Assembly (NCBI RefSeq): GCF_004104355.1
Contig: NZ_RJLM01000012.1
Span: 1 to 64,000, forward strand
Length of the DNA stretch: 64,000 nt
Reading direction: 5' to 3'
Source: Photobacterium chitinilyticum
Lineage (GTDB): Bacteria > Pseudomonadota > Gammaproteobacteria > Enterobacterales > Vibrionaceae
Shown: one piece after another, positions 41,038 to 50,946 of the stretch
Layout: each line of letters opens with the position of its first letter
Numbering within the stretch: the first letter of the stretch is position 1
Notes under the pieces: model-generated
Told to the model about the DNA's origin: nothing
Databases searched by the model: none
Seen by the model: only the letters and a program-made list of their open reading frames with translations
Position numbers and translations under genes: made by a program

Positions 41038-41985
41038 ATGTTTCAAATTATGAAAGCGGATAAAGTGATCGACTTTATGCGTTGGTCGAAAGTTACATTT
41101 GTTCTTTCGATTATTATGATTATCGCGGCAATTGGTACGGTCACTACCCAAAAACTGAACTGGGGCCTGGACTTTACCGGCGGTACGTTGATTGAAGTTG
41201 GCTTCGAGCAGCCTGCTGACTTGGCAAAAATCCGAGACTCATTGGAAAATGCTGGTTTTGGCGATGCCATTGTTCAGAACTTCGGTACGGCACGTGATGT
41301 CATGGTTCGTCTGCAGCCGCGTGAAGATGCAAAGGGTGAGAAGCTGGGTAACCAGATTATCGATGCCCTGAAAGTCGGCACCGGTCAGAGCGTTGAAATG
41401 CGCCGTATCGAGTTCGTTGGCCCGAACGTCGGTGACGAATTGGCTGAAGCGGGCGGCTTGGCGATTTTGGTTTCGTTGATCTGTATCTTGCTCTATGTGT
41501 CGATGCGATTTGAGTGGCGTCTGGCTGCCGGTGCCGTATTGGCACTTGCCCATGATGTGATAATCACAATTGGTATTTTCTCTTTCACTCAGATTGAAAT
41601 TGATCTGACGATTGTGGCGGCATTGCTGACCGTTGTCGGTTACTCGCTCAACGATACCATCGTTGTGTTTGACCGTATTCGAGAGAACTTCCGTAAGATG
41701 CGTAAGGGCGGTCCAGTTGAGGTGATGAATAACTCGATCACCCAGACACTCAGCCGTACGTTGATCACATCTGCTACGACCCTGTTCGTGGTTATCGCCT
41801 TGTTCCTGAAGGGCGGTAGTATGATCCACGGTTTTGCAGCTGCATTGCTGATTGGTATTACCGTTGGTACGTACTCATCTATCTATGTGGCTTCGGCTCT
41901 GGCGCTGAAACTGGGTATTACCCGTGAGCACCTGATGCCACCGCAAGTGGACAAGGAAGGCGAAGAGTTTGACGCGATGCCGTAA
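41038..41985 (+). CDS. secF: Protein translocase subunit SecF
   Basis: Partner of SecD in the inner membrane, 315 residues. TM1 (about 17-37) is followed by the periplasmic segment GLDFTGGTLIEV and five helices with GYSLNDTIVVFDRIREN. It ends the tgt-yajC-secDF operon at a strong terminator. Confidence 0.98.
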   Translation: MFQIMKADKVIDFMRWSKVTFVLSIIMIIAAIGTVTTQKLNWGLDFTGGTLIEVGFEQPADLAKIRDSLENAGFGDAIVQNFGTARDVMVRLQPREDAKGEKLGNQIIDALKVGTGQSVEMRRIEFVGPNVGDELAEAGGLAILVSLICILLYVSMRFEWRLAAGAVLALAHDVIITIGIFSFTQIEIDLTIVAALLTVVGYSLNDTIVVFDRIRENFRKMRKGGPVEVMNNSITQTLSRTLITSATTLFVVIALFLKGGSMIHGFAAALLIGITVGTYSSIYVASALALKLGITREHLMPPQVDKEGEEFDAMP

Positions 41986-42009
41986 AGGTAGCGTGTACAT
42001 TCGCTGAAT

Positions 42010-42040
42010 AAAAAACGGAGCCGCAAGGCTCCGTTTTTTT
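42010..42040. terminator. Bidirectional terminator between secF and the LRR lipoprotein gene
   Basis: AAAACGGAGCC / GGCTCCGTTTT with a GCAA tetraloop, flanked by A- and T-runs on both sides. It serves the two convergent units. Confidence 0.92.
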
Positions 42041-42072
42041 ATGTATTGATTTGATCCGCCGAGAAAAAGTGG

Positions 42073-42765
42073 TTATTTCGCCTGCCATTCACTAACTGGG
42101 CGCTGTTTGCCGCCATTCATCGGATTACCCTGCTCGAGTAGTTGGCTGAGCTTTTTATTGTGGGAAAGATCCAGAGCCTTCAATGCATTGTTTCTTACAT
42201 TGAGCTCTGACAACGCCGGGTTCAGGGACAGGTCCAACTCAGTCAGTTCGTTATCTGCTGCAAAGAGTGCACGCAGCTTAGGGAGCTGGGAAACATTTAA
42301 TGTTTCAAGTTCATTATCAGTCAGGACCAGTTTCTCAAGGCGTTTGGCCTCAGGAAGTGTCAGGGTACTTATCTCGTTATGGCTAAGGCGAACTTCACGA
42401 AGCTCATGGTTTTCTGACAAATCTAGGCTGTTAAGTTGGTTATCACTGAGGTTTAGTTGGCGCAGCTCTGGGCTTTCGGAAAGAACTAAATCCTCTAGGT
42501 GGTTATCCCCTAATGACAGTTTTCGAAGGTTCTCGAAGTATTTGACCTCGGCTGCAGATCGGATGTTGCTGTCATCACAGTCTAGCTCGGTGATGTCCTC
42601 GGGGTAGGTATGGCCGGTTTCTAGTACGCAGGCACGGAAGTTTTGATCGGCAAAGGGAATAGCCTCGATTGTATCATAATGCTGCTCGCAACCGCTTAGT
42701 AGCAAAGGCAGTGAACAGGCAAATAGGGCGCCGAGAGGCAGAGGATGTTTTTTGAATACGGGCAT
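42073..42765 (-). CDS. Leucine-rich-repeat lipoprotein
   Basis: A predicted lipoprotein of 230 residues. The signal ends in lipobox LLSGC (C26). From about residue 80 six exact 21-residue leucine-rich repeats follow, of the pattern LRKLSLGDNHLEDLVLSESP, then a partial seventh; a capping repeat with LDC precedes them. The 21-residue period resembles the InlJ class of bacterial LRR proteins rather than the 22-residue internalins. The start ATG 42765 has AGGTGA five bases before it; GTG 42774 is less likely. It probably binds a protein or glycan at the envelope, with unknown ligand. It is a single gene. Confidence 0.85.
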   Translation of the reverse strand: MPVFKKHPLPLGALFACSLPLLLSGCEQHYDTIEAIPFADQNFRACVLETGHTYPEDITELDCDDSNIRSAAEVKYFENLRKLSLGDNHLEDLVLSESPELRQLNLSDNQLNSLDLSENHELREVRLSHNEISTLTLPEAKRLEKLVLTDNELETLNVSQLPKLRALFAADNELTELDLSLNPALSELNVRNNALKALDLSHNKKLSQLLEQGNPMNGGKQRPVSEWQAK

Positions 42766-42872
42766 CAATGTCACCTAGATAGAATGCATTATCATCATAG
42801 GCGCAGGGTATCATAAAAGCACTCTTGTTCGTTATAAGTAACTGTATTAAATAAGGAAGATGAGCCGTAGAC

Positions 42873-42907
42873 AAAGAAAAACCCCGTCAGCAAAACTGAC
42901 GGGGTTT
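42873..42907 (-). terminator. Rho-independent terminator of suhB
   Basis: AAACCCCGTCAG / CTGACGGGGTTT is a perfect 12-bp stem; on the minus strand it is followed by a T-rich tail. It lies 24 bases after the suhB stop codon. Confidence 0.92.
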
Positions 42908-42930
42908 GGCTTTCGGTTAATAACCGATAA

Positions 42931-43731
42931 TTACTTAGCTAGTGCGTCGCTACCGTGTTCACGGATCTTAGCAAGCATTGGCTTCACTACGCGCGCATTA
43001 CCAGCAACGATGTTGCCAGACGTCAGGTGGTTAGTGTTACCAGTAAAGTCAGTACAGATAGCACCTGCTTCACGTGCAATTAGCTCACCCGCAGCCAGTT
43101 CCCAAGGCTTCTGGCCTAGTTTGAATACACCGTCAACACGGCCAGCTGCCAGATAGCAAAGATCAAGTGCAGTAGAACCACACTGGCGCATGTCATCACA
43201 CTCGATGAATAGTGCGTTTTGGATCTTCATGTAGCTTTCAGCATGCTGCTTGGCAGCAAAAGGAAGGCCTGTTGCCAGCGTAGTGCCGCTTAGGTCACGA
43301 GGCTGGGAAGCACGAACACGCTGGCTGTTAAGCTGAGCGCCAGAGCCGCGGGTTGCAGTGAATAGTTCGTTACGAGCAGGATCGTAAACAGCAGCAACTT
43401 CTGTACGGCCACGCATACGTAGCGCTACAGAGATTGCGAAGTGAGGTAAACCGCGAACGAAGTTTTTGGTGCCATCCACTGGGTCGATGATCCACTGACA
43501 CTCTTTGTCTCTACCTTCTTTGTTACCAGTCTCTGCACCGATGATGCAGTGATCAGGGTAAGACTTAAGGATAGTATCGATGATGATAGCTTCTGCTTCT
43601 TGATCGATGTTGGTAACAACATCATTACCTTTATTGGCAACTTCAATTGACTGAGGTTTTTCTAGAGATTTAATGACATGGTCACCGGCCTTTCGCGCAG
43701 CGCGAATGGCGATATTAAGCATCGGATGCAT
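42931..43731 (-). CDS. suhB: Inositol-1-monophosphatase family protein SuhB
   Basis: A magnesium-dependent phosphatase of 266 residues. The metal sites are IIGAETG and WIIDPVDGTKNFVRG, with the C-terminal WELAAGELIAREAG. In E. coli SuhB also joins the rRNA antitermination complex with Nus factors. It starts MHPMLNIAIRAARKAG, as in E. coli. It is divergent from trmJ, the usual arrangement beside the isc operon. Confidence 0.97.
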   Translation of the reverse strand: MHPMLNIAIRAARKAGDHVIKSLEKPQSIEVANKGNDVVTNIDQEAEAIIIDTILKSYPDHCIIGAETGNKEGRDKECQWIIDPVDGTKNFVRGLPHFAISVALRMRGRTEVAAVYDPARNELFTATRGSGAQLNSQRVRASQPRDLSGTTLATGLPFAAKQHAESYMKIQNALFIECDDMRQCGSTALDLCYLAAGRVDGVFKLGQKPWELAAGELIAREAGAICTDFTGNTNHLTSGNIVAGNARVVKPMLAKIREHGSDALAK

Positions 43732-43963
43732 AGGATCTTCCCAACGGATGTTAAAGAACTAAAAAGCGGCGGCGAGTATATCAGAGCTAGGGCAAAAAGG
43801 AAGTGGTTATTTTTTGCTCGAGATAAATCTAACTCTCAAAGATCATACAAAAAGGTATAAAATCCCAGTCATAGGTATAATGTTTTTACATGTTTTCTCC
43901 ATTTTTGGAAAGGGTGTGTTAAAATCCTTCCGCTTTAAGAATTCGTCGGATAATAGCTTTTTC

Positions 43964-44695
43964 ATGTTAGATAAAATCAGTGTTGTTTTAATAGGTACCT
44001 CTCATCCGGGCAATATCGGCTCGGCGGCTCGTGCAATGAAAGTGATGGGCCTGACCAATCTGGTGTTGGTCGATCCTGCATGCGAAATCGATGAGAAATC
44101 TTATGCTTTGGCTGCAGGTGCTGCTGATATTGTTGAAAATGCCAGAATTGTCTCGACCCTGGATGAAGCCATTGCTGATTGCGGCCTGGTGGTTGGTTCA
44201 AGTGCGCGCTCTCGTACACTGGAGTGGCCACAACTCGACCCGCGTGAGTGTGGGATCAAGTCGATTGCCGAAGCGAGTAGCCACAATGTTGCCATTTTAT
44301 TTGGCCGAGAGCGTACAGGCCTGACTAATGAAGAGTTACAAAAGTGTCATTGCCATGTTTATATTCCGGCCAATCCTGACTACAGCTCACTGAATCTTGC
44401 GATGGCAGTACAGACTGTCAGTTACGAGATCCGCATGGCGTACCTGGAGCAGGAAAAATACTCCGGTGAAACCAAGGTGGAAGAGTACCCGCGTACCAAA
44501 GAACTGGAAATGTTCTACGAGCATCTTGAAAAAGTTACCACGCAGACCCAATTTATAAATAAGAAGCATCCGGGAATGGTGATGGCGAAACTTCGCCGGC
44601 TATTTACCCGTGCTCGTCCAGAGCAGCAGGAGTTAAATATCCTACGAGGCATCTTATCCTCAGTTGAAAAATCGTTAGAAAGTCGCGATAAATAG
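43964..44695 (+). CDS. trmJ: tRNA (cytidine/uridine-32-2'-O)-methyltransferase TrmJ
   Basis: A SPOUT-type methyltransferase modifying position 32 of tRNA. From ATG 43964 it has 243 residues (E. coli TrmJ 246). The SPOUT motifs are [30 protein letters not shown] and [17 protein letters not shown]. The open frame extends 50 codons further upstream, but that part is unlike the family and AT-rich. It precedes iscR in the same direction, with the IscR sites between. Confidence 0.96.
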   Translation: MLDKISVVLIGTSHPGNIGSAARAMKVMGLTNLVLVDPACEIDEKSYALAAGAADIVENARIVSTLDEAIADCGLVVGSSARSRTLEWPQLDPRECGIKSIAEASSHNVAILFGRERTGLTNEELQKCHCHVYIPANPDYSSLNLAMAVQTVSYEIRMAYLEQEKYSGETKVEEYPRTKELEMFYEHLEKVTTQTQFINKKHPGMVMAKLRRLFTRARPEQQELNILRGILSSVEKSLESRDK

Positions 44696-44716
44696 ACGCA
44701 TAAACCGTATGGTTAA

Positions 44717-44741
44717 AAGCTTGACTAAAACAGTCAGGTAA
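44717..44741 (+). promoter_or_regulatory. Upstream IscR type 1 binding site
   Basis: The 25 bases fit the type 1 consensus at nearly all core positions, with GACT and AGTC arms flanking an A-rich centre and the GGTA end. It directly abuts the second site with no gap. Binding of 2Fe-2S IscR here should add to repression of the isc operon. Confidence 0.82.
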
Positions 44742-44766
44742 ATACTTGACCGTTTTAGTCAGGTAT
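44742..44766 (+). promoter_or_regulatory. Proximal IscR type 1 binding site over the iscR promoter
   Basis: Starts ATACTTGACC, ends AGTCAGGTAT, and matches the type 1 consensus closely. The -35 element TTGACC (44746-44751) lies inside it, so bound IscR would block RNA polymerase. The -10 is weak (around 44768-44774). The iscR start is 42 bases further on. Confidence 0.9.
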
Positions 44767-44807
44767 GCGACACTCCTCCCATACATTTAAGTGGGTAGCG
44801 GTGTGTT

Positions 44808-45314
44808 ATGAGATTGACATCAAAAGGAAGATACGCAGTAACAGCCATGCTGGATGTGGCTCTGCATTCTCAAGATGGTCCTGTCCCTCTGGCCGATATT
44901 TCAGAGCGTCAGGGGATTTCACTGTCTTATTTGGAGCAGCTTTTCTCTCGCCTGCGCAAAGCTGGCCTGGTAGCCAGTGTTCGTGGTCCCGGTGGTGGTT
45001 ACCGCCTGGGTGATGATGCTGACAGTATTGCGGTTGGTATGGTTATTGCGGCTGTTGATGAATCGGTTGATGCCACCAAGTGTCATGGTAAAGGGGATTG
45101 TCAGGGCGGTGTACGCTGTTTGACACATACTCTGTGGCATGATTTGAGCTCCCGCATCAGCGGTTTTTTGAACAACATCACTCTTGGCGAGCTGATGAAA
45201 GACAATGATGTACAAGAAATCTCTGGTCGACAGGATCAGGGGCGACATAAAGCATCATTTGTAAATAATAATACACACGACAGCGCCACTATAGGTGTCG
45301 ATGTTCGCTCCTAG
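44808..45314 (+). CDS. iscR: Iron-sulfur cluster-sensing regulator IscR
   Basis: An Rrf2-family regulator of 168 residues holding a 2Fe-2S cluster. The winged helix spans 1-65 and contains [19 protein letters not shown]. The cluster ligands C92, C98, C104 and H107 are at exactly the E. coli positions. With cluster bound it represses its own operon, here through two sites just upstream. It is the first isc gene. Confidence 0.98.
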   Translation: MRLTSKGRYAVTAMLDVALHSQDGPVPLADISERQGISLSYLEQLFSRLRKAGLVASVRGPGGGYRLGDDADSIAVGMVIAAVDESVDATKCHGKGDCQGGVRCLTHTLWHDLSSRISGFLNNITLGELMKDNDVQEISGRQDQGRHKASFVNNNTHDSATIGVDVRS

Positions 45315-45345
45315 AGACTAGACGTCCGTGTTTTCGGAGATGAAG

Positions 45346-46560
45346 ATGAAACTGCCAATATATTTTGATTATTCCGCTACTTGCCCAGTAGATCCCCGTG
45401 TTGCCGAGAAGATGATGCAATGTCTTACTATGGATGGTAACTTCGGCAACCCGGCTTCTCGTTCTCACCGTTATGGTTGGCAGGCAGAGGAAGCAGTCGA
45501 TACGGCACGTGAAAATATTGCTGATTTGCTGAATGCAGATCCACGCGAAATCGTCTTTACGTCAGGTGCTACTGAATCTGACAACCTGGCGATTAAAGGT
45601 GCAGCGCACTTCTACGGTAAAAAAGGTAAGCATGTCATTACCTGTAAAACAGAGCACAAAGCTGTTCTGGATCCATGCCGCCAGCTCGAGCGTGAAGGCT
45701 ACGAAGTAACTTATCTTGAGCCTGAGTCAAACGGTTTGATTGACATGGCGAAGCTGCGTGATGCAATACGTGAAGACACGGTATTGGTTTCTATCATGCA
45801 TGTGAACAATGAAATTGGTGTGATTCAGGATATCGCAGCTATTGGTGAGATGTGTCGAGAGAAGAAAGTAATTTTCCACGTCGATGCCGCTCAGTCTGCC
45901 GGTAAACTGCCAATCGACGTTCAGGAAATGAAAGTTGATCTGATCTCACTGTCTGCACACAAAATTTACGGTCCAAAAGGTATCGGTGCCCTGTACGTGC
46001 GTCGTAAACCTCGTATCCGCCTGGAAGCCCAGATGCACGGTGGCGGTCATGAGCGAGGTTTCCGCTCCGGTACCCTTGCTACCCATCAAATCGTCGGTAT
46101 GGGTGAAGCTTTCCGTATTGCCAAAGAAGACATGGACAAAGATTACCAGCATGCACTCGCACTGCGTAATCGTCTGCTTGACGGTGTCAAAGATCTTGAA
46201 GCAATGACTGTCAACGGTGATATGGAGCAGCGTCTCCCGAACAATCTCAATATCAGCTTTGCTTTCGTTGAAGGTGAATCATTGTTGATGGCACTGAAAG
46301 ATCTCGCGGTGTCTTCTGGTTCTGCTTGTACATCTGCCAGTCTGGAGCCTTCGTATGTATTGCGTGCGCTGGGTTTGAACGATGAACTGGCACATAGCTC
46401 AATTCGCTTCTCTTTCGGTCGCTTCACTACGGAAGAAGAAGTAGACTATGCAGTTTCGCAAATCCGTGATGCGGTTGAGAAATTGCGTGAAATGTCTCCG
46501 TTGTGGGATATGTATAAAGAAGGCATTGACCTGAACACAGTCGAGTGGGCACACCACTAA
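45346..46560 (+). CDS. iscS: Cysteine desulfurase IscS
   Basis: A pyridoxal-phosphate enzyme taking sulfur from cysteine for Fe-S clusters, thiolated tRNA and cofactors. From ATG 45346 ([11 protein letters not shown]) it has 404 residues, identical in length to E. coli IscS; the open frame starts six codons earlier. The PLP lysine is in [14 protein letters not shown] and the active cysteine in [13 protein letters not shown]. It lies 31 bases after iscR. Confidence 0.98.
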   Translation: MKLPIYFDYSATCPVDPRVAEKMMQCLTMDGNFGNPASRSHRYGWQAEEAVDTARENIADLLNADPREIVFTSGATESDNLAIKGAAHFYGKKGKHVITCKTEHKAVLDPCRQLEREGYEVTYLEPESNGLIDMAKLRDAIREDTVLVSIMHVNNEIGVIQDIAAIGEMCREKKVIFHVDAAQSAGKLPIDVQEMKVDLISLSAHKIYGPKGIGALYVRRKPRIRLEAQMHGGGHERGFRSGTLATHQIVGMGEAFRIAKEDMDKDYQHALALRNRLLDGVKDLEAMTVNGDMEQRLPNNLNISFAFVEGESLLMALKDLAVSSGSACTSASLEPSYVLRALGLNDELAHSSIRFSFGRFTTEEEVDYAVSQIRDAVEKLREMSPLWDMYKEGIDLNTVEWAHH

Positions 46561-46594
46561 TCTTGCGGTCATAACGTATTCGAGGAGATATATC

Positions 46595-46981
46595 ATGGCA
46601 TATAGCGAAAAAGTCATCGATCATTATGAGAACCCGCGTAACGTGGGCTCATTTGACAAAAACGACAAGAGCATCGGCAGCGGCATGGTGGGAGCACCGG
46701 CTTGCGGCGATGTAATGAAACTTCAGATCAAAGTGACTGAAGAAGGCATCATTGAAGATGCGAAGTTTAAAACATACGGCTGTGGTTCTGCTATTGCATC
46801 GAGCTCGCTGATCACCGAGTGGGTGAAAGGCAAGAGTCTGGACGAGGCGGCTTCGATTAAGAACTCAGCGATTGCTGAAGAACTTGAGCTCCCACCTGTA
46901 AAAGTTCACTGCTCGATTCTTGCTGAAGATGCAATTAAAGCTGCAGTTAGTGATTATAAAAAGAAACACGAAGAAAATTAA
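46595..46981 (+). CDS. iscU: Iron-sulfur cluster scaffold protein IscU
   Basis: The scaffold on which 2Fe-2S clusters are built, 128 residues. Ligands C37, D39, C63, H105 and C106 are at the E. coli positions. LPPVK (99-103) is the HscA-binding motif. It follows iscS by 34 bases. Confidence 0.98.
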   Translation: MAYSEKVIDHYENPRNVGSFDKNDKSIGSGMVGAPACGDVMKLQIKVTEEGIIEDAKFKTYGCGSAIASSSLITEWVKGKSLDEAASIKNSAIAEELELPPVKVHCSILAEDAIKAAVSDYKKKHEEN

Positions 46982-46999
46982 TTTCCTGAGGGTTGTTGT

Positions 47000-47323
47000 A
47001 TGGCCATTACTATTACTGAAGCGGCGGCAAGTCGCGTAGCTACTTTTCTAGAGAACCGAGGCAAAGGCATCGGCCTGCGCTTGGGTGTCCGGACTTCAGG
47101 GTGTTCAGGAATGGCATATGTCCTTGAGTTCGTTGATGAACTGAATGAAGAGGATACGGTATTCGAAGAGAAGGGCGTTAAGGTCATTATTGATGCCAAA
47201 AGCCTTGTTTATCTCGACGGTACCGAGCTGGATTTTGCCAAAGAAGGGCTAAATGAAGGTTTTCAGTTCAACAACCCGAACGTATCAAGCGAATGCGGTT
47301 GTGGTGAGAGCTTCAACGTCTAA
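47000..47323 (+). CDS. iscA: A-type iron-sulfur carrier IscA
   Basis: A 107-residue Fe-S carrier. The three conserved cysteines C35, C99 and C101 (in SGCSG and ECGCGESF) are in place. It follows iscU by 18 bases in the standard order. Confidence 0.98.
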   Translation: MAITITEAAASRVATFLENRGKGIGLRLGVRTSGCSGMAYVLEFVDELNEEDTVFEEKGVKVIIDAKSLVYLDGTELDFAKEGLNEGFQFNNPNVSSECGCGESFNV

Positions 47324-47396
47324 TCGCTGCATCAACTGAGCCTGATTGCTACCTGTGTCGCTTTCAGGTTTGGTATTTATAGATATCAGACGCAAT

Positions 47397-47912
47397 ATGA
47401 ATCATTTCGAATTATTTGGGCTACCTTTCCAATTTGAACTGGATGGTAGCCTTCTTTCAACTCAGTTCCGGGAACTGCAACGTCGTTTCCATCCAGATAA
47501 TTTCGCGCTTTCCTCAGAACGGGACCGCTTGATGGCCGTTCAAAAAGCTGCGCAAATTAACGATGCCTTTCAAACGCTTAAACAACCCATTTCTCGTGCA
47601 GAGTATATGCTATCAGAGAAACATGTGGATATTCGCGGCGAGCATAAGACGTTGCAAGATCCTGAGTTTTTAATGCAGCAGATGGAACTGCGTGAAGCTC
47701 TTGAAGAAATCCCAGATGCGAGTGATCCTGAAACGGCGCTGTTTGACTTTGAACAGCAGGCGTCGGCGATGTATAAATCACAGGTGAAGGATCTTGAGCA
47801 ACTGTTAAATAATGAAAACTGGGACCAAGCGGCAGATGCCGTGCGCAAGCTAAAATTTATTGATAAGCTGCGTTATGAGGTCGAGCGTCTTGAAGACACG
47901 TTGCTTGACTGA
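47397..47912 (+). CDS. hscB: Co-chaperone HscB (J-type)
   Basis: Delivers IscU to the chaperone HscA and stimulates its ATPase. From ATG 47397 ([16 protein letters not shown]) it has 171 residues, as in E. coli; the open frame extends 17 codons upstream. The J domain has HPD in RRFHPDNFA; the C-terminal helical domain binds IscU. Confidence 0.97.
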   Translation: MNHFELFGLPFQFELDGSLLSTQFRELQRRFHPDNFALSSERDRLMAVQKAAQINDAFQTLKQPISRAEYMLSEKHVDIRGEHKTLQDPEFLMQQMELREALEEIPDASDPETALFDFEQQASAMYKSQVKDLEQLLNNENWDQAADAVRKLKFIDKLRYEVERLEDTLLD

Positions 47913-47950
47913 TCTTTCCCGATTCCAGCACTAACTCCACAGGAACGATA

Positions 47951-49807
47951 ATGGCACTGTTACAGATTGCTGAACCAGGTCAAAGTGCAGCACCGCACCA
48001 ACACAAACTGGCGGTGGGTATTGATCTGGGTACTACAAATTCTCTCGTGGCTACGGTTCGCAGCGGCGTTACGGAAACGTTACAGGATGCGCAAGGTCGG
48101 CCGATTTTGCCGTCGGTTGTACATTACGGTGAAAATGAAGCCGTATTGGTTGGCCAACAAGCTAGAGATTTAGCCCAGCAGGATCCTGAAAATACGATTT
48201 TTTCCGTAAAACGTATGATGGGTCGTTCATTAGCTGATATTCAGCAGCGCTATCCACAGCTGCCATATCAATACGAGGCGACCGACAATGGCCTGCCCCA
48301 GCTAGTAACCCGTAACGGGACGGTGAATCCGATTCAGGTATCGGCAGAGATTTTGAAATCACTCAGCGATCGTGCCAAAGAGACCCTCGGTGGTGATTTG
48401 GAAGGCGTGGTGATCACCGTTCCTGCTTATTTTGACGATGCTCAGCGTGCCGGTACCAAAGATGCGGCGAAACTGGCGAATTTAAATGTACTTCGCCTGC
48501 TCAATGAGCCGACTGCAGCAGCGATAGCCTATGGGCTGGACTCTGGTCAGGAAGGTGTCATCGCTGTATACGACCTAGGCGGCGGTACATTCGATATTTC
48601 TATCCTACGCTTGTCGAAAGGCGTCTTCGAGGTGATGGCGACTGGTGGTGATTCTGCGCTGGGCGGGGATGATTTTGATCACTTGCTGGCTGGTTGGATT
48701 GCCGAGAAAGCAGGTTTTGACGGTAACTTATCGGCACAGCAGTTACGTGCATTACATGATGCCGCAACGGCAGCTAAAATTGCCCTGAGTGATGCCGATG
48801 AAGCGGCTGTTGACGTGTTGGGCTGGCAGGGAGCGGTTAGTCGCGAACAGTTTAATACGCTGATCCAGCCGCTGGTGAAGAAAACCCTGATGGCTTGTCG
48901 CCGAGCTATCAAAGATGCGGCGATTGAAATTGACGAAGTTATTGAAACCGTTATGGTCGGTGGCTCGACGCGCGTTCCTATGGTTCGAGAGATGGTCGGT
49001 AATTACTTTGGCAAGACGCCACTGACCTCGATCGACCCGGATCAGGTTGTTGCTGTCGGTGCTGCTATTCAGGCCGATATCCTGGCGGGTAACAAGCCAG
49101 ATTCCGATATGCTGCTGCTTGATGTTATCCCACTATCACTGGGTATCGAGACGATGGGGGGAATGGTCGAGAAAATTATTCCTCGTAATACAACGATCCC
49201 AGTAGCCCGTGCCCAGGAATTTACCACGTTCAAAGATGGCCAGACAGCAATGTCAGTGCATATTGTACAGGGCGAACGTGAAATGGTGAGCGACTGCCGC
49301 TCGCTGGCACGTTTCACGCTACGAGGCATTCCTGCCATGGCGGCAGGGGCTGCCCATATTCGCGTGACCTATCAGGTTGATGCGGATGGTTTGCTATCAG
49401 TGACAGCAATGGAGAAAAGTAGCGAAGTACAATCCTCCATTCAGGTGAAGCCGTCTTATGGTTTGACCGATGATGAAATCACCACCATGATCCGCGAGTC
49501 GATGACCCATGCACAGGAAGATAAAAACGCCCGTACTCTGGCCGAGCAACAGGTTGAAGCGGACCGCGTCCTTGAAGGATTGATTACGGCACTGGCTGCA
49601 GACGGTGATACCCTGCTGACCAAAGAAGAGCGTGATGAGCTAGAAGCTGTCATGATGGAACTTGTTCAATTGCGCCAGGGTACTGACCCGTATGCGATTG
49701 AGCTAGGTATTAAGAAAACAGATAAAGCTAGTCAGGATTTTGCCTCTCGCCGAATGGATAAGTCCATTCGTCAGGCACTGGCTGGCCAATCGATTGATGA
49801 GGTTTAG
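47951..49807 (+). CDS. hscA: Fe-S specialised Hsp70 chaperone HscA
   Basis: A specialised Hsp70 of 618 residues that helps release clusters from IscU. The ATPase domain contains [14 protein letters not shown], the phosphate loop [12 protein letters not shown] and [10 protein letters not shown]; the substrate domain follows from about 390. It precedes fdx by two bases, indicating coupling. Confidence 0.98.
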   Translation: MALLQIAEPGQSAAPHQHKLAVGIDLGTTNSLVATVRSGVTETLQDAQGRPILPSVVHYGENEAVLVGQQARDLAQQDPENTIFSVKRMMGRSLADIQQRYPQLPYQYEATDNGLPQLVTRNGTVNPIQVSAEILKSLSDRAKETLGGDLEGVVITVPAYFDDAQRAGTKDAAKLANLNVLRLLNEPTAAAIAYGLDSGQEGVIAVYDLGGGTFDISILRLSKGVFEVMATGGDSALGGDDFDHLLAGWIAEKAGFDGNLSAQQLRALHDAATAAKIALSDADEAAVDVLGWQGAVSREQFNTLIQPLVKKTLMACRRAIKDAAIEIDEVIETVMVGGSTRVPMVREMVGNYFGKTPLTSIDPDQVVAVGAAIQADILAGNKPDSDMLLLDVIPLSLGIETMGGMVEKIIPRNTTIPVARAQEFTTFKDGQTAMSVHIVQGEREMVSDCRSLARFTLRGIPAMAAGAAHIRVTYQVDADGLLSVTAMEKSSEVQSSIQVKPSYGLTDDEITTMIRESMTHAQEDKNARTLAEQQVEADRVLEGLITALAADGDTLLTKEERDELEAVMMELVQLRQGTDPYAIELGIKKTDKASQDFASRRMDKSIRQALAGQSIDEV

Positions 49808-49809
49808 GC

Positions 49810-50148
49810 ATGCCTAAAATTGTTGTACTACCCCACGAAGATCTTTGCCCTGAGGGCGCAGTACTGGAAGCCGAGAGCGGCCAAACGGTACTGGATGTCG
49901 CGCTTAAAAATGGCATTGGTATTGAGCATGCCTGCGAAAAATCCTGCGCTTGCACCACTTGCCACGTGATCATTCGCGAAGGTTTTGACTCACTGGAAGA
50001 AAGTGAGGAACTGGAAGATGATATGCTGGACAAGGCATGGGGCCTTGAGCCAGAGTCTCGCTTGGGTTGTCAGGCAGTAGTCGCTGATGAGGACTTGGTG
50101 GTAGAAATTCCGAAGTACACCCTTAACCTAGCTTCTGAGAACCATTAG
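49810..50148 (+). CDS. fdx: Isc-type 2Fe-2S ferredoxin
   Basis: An electron donor for Isc cluster assembly, 112 residues. Cluster ligands C42, C48, C51 and C87 match E. coli Fdx, with the extra C46 also present. The charged acidic helix EESEELEDD is typical. Confidence 0.98.
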   Translation: MPKIVVLPHEDLCPEGAVLEAESGQTVLDVALKNGIGIEHACEKSCACTTCHVIIREGFDSLEESEELEDDMLDKAWGLEPESRLGCQAVVADEDLVVEIPKYTLNLASENH

Positions 50149-50163
50149 GACTAGCGGCTGGGT

Positions 50164-50203
50164 CTGCCTGTTCATCGTTCATAGATGAACAGGCAGGTGT
50201 TTT
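50164..50203 (+). terminator. Hairpin between fdx and iscX, possible partial terminator
   Basis: CTGCCTGTTCAT (50164-50175) and ATGAACAGGCAG (50185-50196) form a perfect 12-bp stem, followed by GTGTTTTG. The T-run is broken, so termination may be partial. It would lower expression of iscX relative to the other isc genes. Confidence 0.6.
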
Positions 50204-50250
50204 GGGTATACAATAAAGTATTCCTCTTTGGTTGATAGAAGGTGAGTGTT

Positions 50251-50451
50251 ATGGGGTTGAAGTGGATTGACTCACAAGAACTGGCGATTGAGCTGGCTGA
50301 ACATTTCCCAGAGATTGACCCGGCAACGGTAAGGTTTACCGACCTTCGCGAGTGGATATTGGCGCTGGAGGATTTTGATGATGATCCTGAGCACTGTAAC
50401 GAGCGTATTCTTGAAGCCGTACAGACGTGTTGGATAGAAGAAGCAGACTGA
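50251..50451 (+). CDS. iscX: Fe-S assembly protein IscX
   Basis: A small acidic protein that binds IscS and iron and may regulate cluster assembly. From ATG 50251 (AAGGTGA seven bases upstream) it has 66 residues, as in E. coli; GTG 50242 would add three. Typical segments are MGLKWIDSQEL, VRFTDLREWI and LEDFDDDPE. It is the last gene of the isc group. Confidence 0.96.
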   Translation: MGLKWIDSQELAIELAEHFPEIDPATVRFTDLREWILALEDFDDDPEHCNERILEAVQTCWIEEAD

Positions 50452-50946
50452 TATCCCATTATCCCGTTCACTTTTAGCAATCCATTTATCGATATCACAT
50501 CTTTTGTCGTTAGATCTAGCACCATTGGATCTACCCCCCGCCTTCTCGAAACTGTTCCTCTTACGCTCATTACTCAACTAGTGGCATCTGCAACACGATC
50601 TTGCTCTTACTCTTGATGTAAACACCTTGTTTATTTTGAGATGCCAAGGCACAGTAATGAAAATTTCTGGTATTTTGGTTTTTCACGATATGATCAACCA
50701 TGATTTCCGTGATAAGCAGGCTCAATAGTCTGCTTTGTAATTGTTCAGCCAGTCACTCCCTTGCATTACAGTACAATGCCCCCATAACTTCTCTAGGTGT
50801 GGTAACAGTGATGTCATCATTTTGTTGCCTGATCACGATACAGAAGTTGGGGGCTGAGTCGGTTTTGGAGTCGGCTACCCTATAATTGGTATTCACAATC
50901 AATGGTTCTAGCATTGCAGTGAATAGCAGAACCCAAGGAGTAATTC
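50452..50946. other. Gene-free region between iscX and pepB
   Basis: Nearly 500 bases without a credible gene. TGGCATCT (50582-50589) and AGATGCCA (50639-50646) form an 8-bp inverted repeat. TTGCAT (50761-50766) with CATAAC (50783-50788) at 16 bases is a weak promoter candidate. No terminator was found to mark a small RNA. The small open frames on both strands are unlike known proteins. Confidence 0.4.
50856..50886 (+). promoter_or_regulatory. Candidate pepB promoter with direct repeats
   Basis: A perfect -10, TATAAT (50881-50886), lies 60 bases before pepB, but the -35 position is poor. That position is covered by two copies of GAGTCGG (50856-50862 and 50868-50874), 12 bases apart, so an activator site is possible. 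Confidence 0.4.

Noticed and set aside
50459-50577. Minus-strand stretch resembling ISAs1 transposase (SFEKAGGRS and DVISING)
   Set aside because: The two similar pieces are in different frames and in the wrong order for the family; probably coincidence.
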